From CAVPEV01 sp963703555 (GTDB taxonomy: Bacteria; Actinomycetota; Actinomycetes; Actinomycetales; Cellulomonadaceae), in assembly GCA_963703555.1 (NCBI GenBank), contig CAVPEV010000044.1:107982-171981 (forward strand): a stretch of DNA of 64,000 bases, in the 5' to 3' direction. The notes under the pieces were generated by a model that worked only from the letters and a program-made list of their open reading frames with translations, was not told the origin of the DNA and did not search any database. The position numbers were made by a program, and so were the translations under genes. Below, piece by piece: positions 59,127 to 64,000 of the stretch. Numbering within the stretch: the stretch's first letter is position 1; each line of letters opens with the position of its first letter.

Positions 59127-61125
59127 GAGCAGCCGTGTTCGTCACGGGGCCCTCGAGCCCGGTCTGTCCGCCCAGGGACTCCAGCTGCCACGGCACGGAC
59201 GCGACCACGACGCCGGGGGTGAACAGCAGCCGACCCTTGAGCCGCAGGGCGCTCTGGTTGTGCAGCAGCTGCTCCCACCAGTGCCCGACCACGTACTCGG
59301 GGATGTAGACGACCACGAGGTCGCGGGGGCTGTCCCGCCGGATCGAGCGGACGTACTGCAGCACCGGGCGGGTGATCTCCCGGTAGGGCGAGCCGAGCAC
59401 CTTGAGCGGGACAGGCAGGTCCACTGCCTCCCACTGCGCGCGCAGCCGCTCCACCTCGTCGGGGTCCACGGCGACGGTGACGGCCTCCAGGACCTGCGGG
59501 CGCGACGCCCGGGCGTAGGCCAGTGCCCGCATCGTCGGACGGTGCAGCTGGGAGACCAGCACGATCGCGTGCACCCGGCTGGGCAAGGCCCGAGCGGTCT
59601 CCCGCTCGGAGTCGACGTCCAGTGTCAGCTCCCGGTGCACCGTGTCGTAGTGCCGGCGGATGGACCGCATCAGCACGAACGCCGCCGCCATGGCGAGGAC
59701 GGCGATCCAGGCTCCGTGCACGAACTTCGTGACGAGCACGATGACCAGAACCGTGACCGTCATGGCGAAACCGAAACCGTTGATCATCCGCGACCGCCTC
59801 ATCCGGCGACGGGCTGCCGGGTCCGGCTGGGTCTGGAGCTCGCGCGTCCAGTGCCGCACCATGCCCAGCTGGCTCAGCGTGAACGAGACGAACACGCCCA
59901 CGATGTAGAGCTGGATGATGTGGGTGACCTGCGCGTGGAAGGTGACGATGAGGATGATCGCGCCGCCGGCCAGCGCGACGATCCCGTTGGAGAAGGCGAG
60001 CCGGTCCCCGCGGGTGTGCAGCTGACGGGGCAGGTAGCCGTCGCGCGCCAGGATGGAACCCAGCACAGGGAAGCCGTTGAACGCCGTGTTGGCAGCGAGC
60101 ACGAGAAGCACCCCGGTCACCCCCGACACTGCGTAGAACGCGATCGGGTATCCCTCGAAGATCGTCCGGGCGAGCTGGGCGACGACGGGATGCTGCTCGT
60201 AGCTGTCGCCCACCGGTATCCCGTCACGCAGCAGCTGTGTCGCCGGGTTCTCGACGTAGTGCACGCCGGTCACCCGCGCGAGCACGAGGATCGACATCGT
60301 GAAGGCCACCGAGATCCCGCCCAGCAGCGCCAGGGTGGTGGCCGCGTTGCGCGACTTCGGCGGACGAAACGACGGGACCCCGTTGCTGATGGCCTCGACG
60401 CCGGTGAGAGCCGCCGACCCGGAGGCGAACGCGCGCAGCACGAGGAACACCCCGGCAAGCCCGGTCAAGCCCTGCTGGTAGGCGTCCGCCGGCAGGATGG
60501 TCAGGTCGGCGCTCTGCGCCGGTCCCAGCGAACCGGTGACCCACCGCACGAGCCCGGCCACGGCCGTGGCGCCGATCACCCCCATGTAGAGGTACACCGG
60601 GACGGCGAACGCGGTCCCCGACTCCCGCACCCCGCGCAGGTTCGCCAGGGTGAGCACGACGACGACCAGCACGGCGAACGCCACCTCGTGCCCGCGCAGC
60701 GCCGGGATCGCCGACACGGCGTACTGCACCCCGGAGGACACCGACACGGCGACGGTGAGGACGTAGTCCACCAGGAGCGCGCTGGCCACCGTGAGACCCG
60801 CATTGCGGCCCAGGTTGACGGTGGCCACCTCGTAGCCGCCGCCGCCCGAGGGGTAGGCGTGCACGTTCTGGCGGTAGGAAGCGACCACCGTGAGCATGAC
60901 GACCGCCACTGCCAGACCCACCCAGGGCGCCATCACCGTCGCGGCCATCCCCGCGACCGCCAGGGTCAGCAGGATCTCGTCCGGGGCGTACGCCACCGAG
61001 GACAGCGCGTCAGAGGCGAACACGGGCAGTGCGATCCGTTTCGACAGCAGCGTCTGCCCGAGGGTGTCGCTGCGGACAGGTCGGCCGAGGATGAGACGCT
61101 TGGCCGCGTCCTGGATGCCTGCCAC
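59116..61125 (-). CDS. APC-superfamily permease, probable K+ transporter
   Basis: The 669-residue protein has about twelve transmembrane helices. It opens KRIALPVFASDALSSVAYAP, then YPSGGGGYEVATVNLG, ALTGVEAISNGVPSFRPP and NTAFNGFPVLGSILARDGYL. A cytoplasmic C-terminal domain of about 170 residues (ALPSRVHAIVLVSQLHRPTM, RDLVVVYIPEYVVGHWWEQL) resembles a universal stress domain, as in KimA-type K+ importers. It is divergent from two TrkA genes, which supports potassium. The GTG start lies 8 bases after a TAGCAT box. Confidence 0.82.
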   Translation of the reverse strand: MAGIQDAAKRLILGRPVRSDTLGQTLLSKRIALPVFASDALSSVAYAPDEILLTLAVAGMAATVMAPWVGLAVAVVMLTVVASYRQNVHAYPSGGGGYEVATVNLGRNAGLTVASALLVDYVLTVAVSVSSGVQYAVSAIPALRGHEVAFAVLVVVVLTLANLRGVRESGTAFAVPVYLYMGVIGATAVAGLVRWVTGSLGPAQSADLTILPADAYQQGLTGLAGVFLVLRAFASGSAALTGVEAISNGVPSFRPPKSRNAATTLALLGGISVAFTMSILVLARVTGVHYVENPATQLLRDGIPVGDSYEQHPVVAQLARTIFEGYPIAFYAVSGVTGVLLVLAANTAFNGFPVLGSILARDGYLPRQLHTRGDRLAFSNGIVALAGGAIILIVTFHAQVTHIIQLYIVGVFVSFTLSQLGMVRHWTRELQTQPDPAARRRMRRSRMINGFGFAMTVTVLVIVLVTKFVHGAWIAVLAMAAAFVLMRSIRRHYDTVHRELTLDVDSERETARALPSRVHAIVLVSQLHRPTMRALAYARASRPQVLEAVTVAVDPDEVERLRAQWEAVDLPVPLKVLGSPYREITRPVLQYVRSIRRDSPRDLVVVYIPEYVVGHWWEQLLHNQSALRLKGRLLFTPGVVVASVPWQLESLGGQTGLEGPVTNTAARGL

Positions 61126-61133
61126 GGAGGACC

Positions 61134-61139
61134 ATGCTA
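61134..61139 (-). promoter_or_regulatory. -10 box (TAGCAT) of a leaderless transcript
   Basis: On the minus strand TAGCAT ends 8 bases before the GTG of the APC permease gene. Confidence 0.4.
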
Positions 61140-61214
61140 GGGGCCCGCACCCCTGGCGCGTCGCTACGCCCGGGTCTGCTCCTTCGCGCGCTGCCCGGAC
61201 GCTGCGCCGCGGTA

Positions 61215-61220
61215 TAGCGT
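61215..61220 (+). promoter_or_regulatory. -10 box (TAGCGT) of a leaderless transcript
   Basis: TAGCGT ends 8 bases before the GTG of the first TrkA gene. It lies back to back with the minus-strand box at 61134-61139. Confidence 0.4.
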
Positions 61221-61228
61221 GTCCGGCT

Positions 61229-61894
61229 GTGCACTTCGTGATCATGGGGTGCGGCCGCGTGGGTGCCACGCTCGCGCTGTCGTTGGAGGCGCGCGGGCAC
61301 ACGGTGGCCGTCATCGACCAGAACGCCGACGCCTTCCGCCGGCTCGACGCCGGGTTCGCGGGGCGCAAGGTCACCGGGCTGGGGTTCGACCGGGACACGC
61401 TCACCCAGGCGGGCATCGACGACGCCTTCGGGTTCGCCGCGGTCTCCGACGGCGACAACTCCAACATCCTCGCCGCCCGGGTGGTCCGGGAAACGTTCGG
61501 TGTCGCCAACGTGGTCGCGCGCATCTACGACCCGCGCCGTGCGGAGATCTACGAGCGCCTCGGCATCCCCACCGTGGCCACCGTGCGCTGGACCGCCGAC
61601 CAGGTGCTCCGCCGCATGCTCCCGATGGGTGCCGCGGGCGAGTTCCGCGACGCGTCCGGGCTCGTCGTGCTGGCGGAGGTGGACGTGCACCCGGCGTGGA
61701 TCGGCCGCTCGGTGCGGTCTCTCGAGCAGGCGACCGGCGCCCGGGTCGGCTATCTCACCCGGTTCGGGGACGGCATGCTGCCCGGGGGGGACGCCGTGGT
61801 CCAGGAGAACGACGTGGTGCACGTCCTCGTCCAGCACGACCGCCTGGAGATCGTCGAGCAGCTGCTGTCCCGGGCCCCGGAGGTGTCGGCATGA
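61229..61894 (+). CDS. ceoB: TrkA/CeoB-type K+ uptake regulatory protein
   Basis: The 221-residue protein has an RCK_N Rossmann domain (VIMGCGRVGATLALSLEARG, then Asp in VAVIDQNADAF) and an RCK_C domain near residues 140-220. It binds NAD and forms a gating ring for a K+ channel or transporter. Its stop overlaps the next gene (ATGA). The usual membrane partner TrkG/H is not here; the divergent APC permease may replace it. Confidence 0.9.
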   Translation: MHFVIMGCGRVGATLALSLEARGHTVAVIDQNADAFRRLDAGFAGRKVTGLGFDRDTLTQAGIDDAFGFAAVSDGDNSNILAARVVRETFGVANVVARIYDPRRAEIYERLGIPTVATVRWTADQVLRRMLPMGAAGEFRDASGLVVLAEVDVHPAWIGRSVRSLEQATGARVGYLTRFGDGMLPGGDAVVQENDVVHVLVQHDRLEIVEQLLSRAPEVSA

Positions 61895-62565
61895 GGGTGG
61901 TCATCGCCGGTGCCGGCTCGGTGGGGCGGTCCATCGCCCGCGAGCTGCTCGCCCACGAGCACGAGGTCACGCTCATCGATCGGCAGCCGGCAGCCATGCG
62001 AGTGGCGCAGGTCGCCGACGCCGACTGGTTGTTGGCCGACGCCTGCGAGCTCACCACGCTCACCCAGGCGGGCACAGCCGAGTGCGACGTGGTCGTCGCC
62101 GCCACCGGCGACGACAAGGCGAACCTCGTGGTGTCCTTCCTGGCGAAGACCGAGTTCGGCGTCCCACGCACCGTCGCCCGGGTCAACAATCCGAAGAACG
62201 AGTGGATGTTCGACGAGGCCTGGGGTGTCGACGTGGCCGTGTCGACCCCGCGGATCATGACGTCGATGGTCGAGGAGGCCGTCGCGGTGGGCGACCTGGT
62301 GAACATCTTCACGTTCCACCAGTCCGGTGCGGACATCCTCGAGTTCACCCTGCCCGCGACGTCCCCGCTCGTCGGGGTGCGGGTCGGTCAGGTGGACTGG
62401 CCGCGCGACGTGGTCCTCGCCTGCGTCGTGCGCGACGACCGCCCGGTGGCGCCGAGCATCGACGACACCCTCGAAGCGGCGGACGAGCTGCTGTTCGTCA
62501 TCGCTCGGGAGGCGGACCAGCAGGCGCTGCACGAACTCCTGATCGGCGCACCAGAAGCCAGCTGA
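61891..62565 (+). CDS. ceoC: TrkA/CeoC-type K+ uptake regulatory protein
   Basis: The 224-residue second RCK protein opens VVIAGAGSVGRSIARELLAH with Asp in VTLIDRQPAAM. It has VVAATGDDKANLVVSFLAKTEFG and a C-terminal RCK_C domain. It is coupled to the first TrkA and probably forms a hetero-oligomer with it. Its last 68 bases overlap the convergent DUF3159 gene. Confidence 0.9.
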   Translation: MRVVIAGAGSVGRSIARELLAHEHEVTLIDRQPAAMRVAQVADADWLLADACELTTLTQAGTAECDVVVAATGDDKANLVVSFLAKTEFGVPRTVARVNNPKNEWMFDEAWGVDVAVSTPRIMTSMVEEAVAVGDLVNIFTFHQSGADILEFTLPATSPLVGVRVGQVDWPRDVVLACVVRDDRPVAPSIDDTLEAADELLFVIAREADQQALHELLIGAPEAS

Positions 62566-63298
62566 GCCACAGCACGAGGGCCGTCAGCGGCAGGCCCATG
62601 ACGAGTTTGGCAGTGCCCAGCCAGCCGACCTCGGCGCTGCGGTAGAGCGGCACCTGGACCGCCAGTCGCGCGGCGAACATGCCCGCCCACACCCAACTGA
62701 CCAGCACGTACCTGCGCCGCAGGGCGCGGTCGTCCCGCCAGGCGACGGCGCGCGACCACGGGCCGCCGGTCAGCGGGCCGTCCGGGGCGAACAGGCCGAT
62801 CACCAGGCCCACCAGTGGCCAGCCGACGAGCACCGACACGAGGAACCCGACGAGGTAGGCGGCGTTGGTCCACAATCCGTAGGCGAAGTAGTCCTGGCCT
62901 CGCCCGGTGCGCCACGCCCACAGCACGCCGATGCCCACCCCCAGCAGCCCGGACACCGCCTGGGTCACCGGGGTCCGCTGGACGAGCCGGACCACCACCG
63001 CCACGGCGGCGGCAGCGCTCGCCGCGACGAGTGCAGGGCCGAGCCGCTGGCCGGACAGCACGAAGACGACGACGAACAGCAGACCCGGAGCGACAGACTC
63101 CACGGCCCCGCGGGTGCCGCCGATCGCTGCCGTCGCCGAGAACTCCTCCCCGGTGAGCGACCGCAGCTCGCGCGCCACAGCCCCGCCCGGCGCCGCCACG
63201 GGGTCCGGGGCCGCGTCGGCAGCGATCTGCGCAGGGTCCGGCGCCACTGCCCCGGCGGGCGCCTGCGCGCGTCCGGCGCCCGCGTCGTCCTGGGACAC
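62498..63298 (-). CDS. DUF3159 membrane protein
   Basis: The 266-residue protein has an Ala/Pro-rich cytoplasmic start of about 60 residues and about six transmembrane helices. The conserved block is IGVLWAWRTGRGQDYFAYGLWTNAAYLVGF, shown here by GRGQDYFAYGLWTNAAY. It is an actinobacterial family of unknown function, constantly beside the trkA pair and the OB-fold gene. It overlaps ceoC tail to tail. Confidence 0.85.
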   Translation of the reverse strand: MSQDDAGAGRAQAPAGAVAPDPAQIAADAAPDPVAAPGGAVARELRSLTGEEFSATAAIGGTRGAVESVAPGLLFVVVFVLSGQRLGPALVAASAAAAVAVVVRLVQRTPVTQAVSGLLGVGIGVLWAWRTGRGQDYFAYGLWTNAAYLVGFLVSVLVGWPLVGLVIGLFAPDGPLTGGPWSRAVAWRDDRALRRRYVLVSWVWAGMFAARLAVQVPLYRSAEVGWLGTAKLVMGLPLTALVLWLSWLLVRRSGVRAAPAGPPPER

Positions 63299-63301
63299 CG
63301 G

Positions 63302-63676
63302 TCACTCCCCCGGTCGGGGCATCAGCTCGTACCGCGGGTCGAAGATCGCCGCCGCGCCGCGGACCAGACAGACCCGGCCCTCCGCGCGCAGCCGGCGTCC
63401 GGGCTCGATGCCGGCGATGCGGCGACGCCCGAGCCAGATCAGCAGGATCGTGCCGCTGCCGTCGTACAGCTCGGCCTCGAGCGCCGGCACCCCCTGGCGT
63501 GGACGCAGCGTGACCGACCGCACGATCCCGCTCACCCGAGCCGCCCGGCGGGGCACGACGTCCGAGGCCAGCACGCAGCCGACGGACCGGTGCGCCGCGG
63601 TCCGCTCCTCGTCGGCCTCGACCTCCTCCTGGGACGCCACAGCCTTGCGCCAGCGCTCGCGGATCGTGGGGGCCAT
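63302..63676 (-). CDS. OB-fold nucleic-acid-binding-type protein
   Basis: This 124-residue protein has five strands of an OB fold: VSGIVRSVTLRP, PALEAELYDGSGTILLIWLG, IEPGRRLRAEGRVCLVRGAA and FDPRYEL. It is related to the RecG/tRNA-anticodon-binding OB type. Its start shares one base with the DUF3710 stop, and its end is 3 bases from the DUF3159 start. The function is unknown. Confidence 0.85.
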   Translation of the reverse strand: MAPTIRERWRKAVASQEEVEADEERTAAHRSVGCVLASDVVPRRAARVSGIVRSVTLRPRQGVPALEAELYDGSGTILLIWLGRRRIAGIEPGRRLRAEGRVCLVRGAAAIFDPRYELMPRPGE

Positions 63677-64000
63677 CAGCGCACCTCGGTGATCTCGGGG
63701 CCGCGGGTCGGCGGGTCGAACGAGGTCCCGTCCGGCGTCGCCGGCATCTGGTCCTGCCCGGGCATCCGCAGAGCCAGCAGGTCACGCGGCGGCCGGGCGT
63801 CGTCGCCACGCACCACCACGATGTCCGCGAAGACCTCCTCGAGGGTCCGCGCCTCCTCCGGGTCCACCGCCGCTCGGCCGGTGAGCACGCCTCGCAGGAA
63901 CCAGCGAGGTCCGTCCACGCCGATGAACCGGGCCGGCCGGTGCCCTGTGCGGCCGTCCGCCGTGCGGACCGGCAGCCGGGCCAGCAGCTCACGGCCGAAC
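63676..64000 (-). CDS. DUF3710 protein, 3' part only
   Basis: The readable C-terminal 107 residues include ELLARLPVRTADGRTGHRPA, RFIGVDGPRWFLRGVLTG and LEEVFADIVVVRGDDARPPR, a pattern of DUF3710. The gene starts beyond the window edge. This family always neighbours dut, the OB-fold gene and DUF3159 in actinobacteria; its role is unknown. Confidence 0.8.
   Translation of the reverse strand, partial: FGRELLARLPVRTADGRTGHRPARFIGVDGPRWFLRGVLTGRAAVDPEEARTLEEVFADIVVVRGDDARPPRDLLALRMPGQDQMPATPDGTSFDPPTRGPEITEVR

Overview
The window is very GC-rich DNA from an actinobacterium, most likely a Cellulomonas-like member of the Micrococcales. Supporting signs are actinobacterial-only families (DUF3000, DUF3159, DUF3710, SCO6880-type transfer proteins), TreY/TreZ/GlgX trehalose synthesis, a pyruvate formate-lyase pair typical of facultative anaerobes, and many genes that start directly behind a TANNNT -10 box (leaderless transcripts). 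The genus is an inference; no rRNA or tRNA gene is present to settle it.

Positions 1-5600 are a decaying mobile element. Actinobacterial conjugation genes (SCO6880/SCO6881-like) are interrupted by a degenerate IS256-type transposase, followed by a frameshifted IS5-like transposase, a truncated DUF3644 gene, and the end of a second IS5-like copy in inverted orientation.

Positions 5600-16100 form a metal (probably copper) and thiol-redox island. It holds a Cu+ ATPase with an N-terminal cupredoxin and a C-terminal YHS domain, thioredoxin- and glutaredoxin-like proteins, the wreck of a two-component system, two very small His or Cys/His-rich proteins, CcdA, a membrane-anchored redoxin, a divergent Lgt paralogue, a DUF305 lipoprotein, a baeRF-type protein and DUF302. 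Two almost identical CsoR-like palindromes, 7.4 kb apart, sit upstream of the ATPase and of DUF302 and tie the two ends of the island into one regulon.

From about 16100 the sequence looks like stable chromosome: aldo/keto reductase, FetAB metal exporter, a HAD phosphatase, a membrane protein-CopC-PCu(A)C-DyP peroxidase cluster, an FAD reductase, GlgX-TreY-TreZ (glycogen to trehalose), ZapE, a RibD-type reductase, 6-phosphogluconate dehydrogenase with an ATP-grasp ligase and a divergent FemX-like transferase (possibly peptidoglycan cross-bridge synthesis), DUF3000, an atypical LuxR regulator, RNase D, PflA/PflB and DXS.

Positions 45200-51900 are a LacI-controlled oligosaccharide locus: a glycogen-debranching-type glucosidase divergent from lacI, with two operators three helical turns apart, then a binding-protein ABC importer that lacks its own ATPase. 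After it come GuaB1, a class I glutamine amidotransferase, a Nudix hydrolase, aconitase behind a perfect MarR/TamR-like palindrome, and a block (TrmA-like methyltransferase, APC permease, two TrkA proteins, DUF3159, OB-fold, DUF3710) whose order matches, as I recall it, the Rv2689c-Rv2696c region of Mycobacterium tuberculosis.
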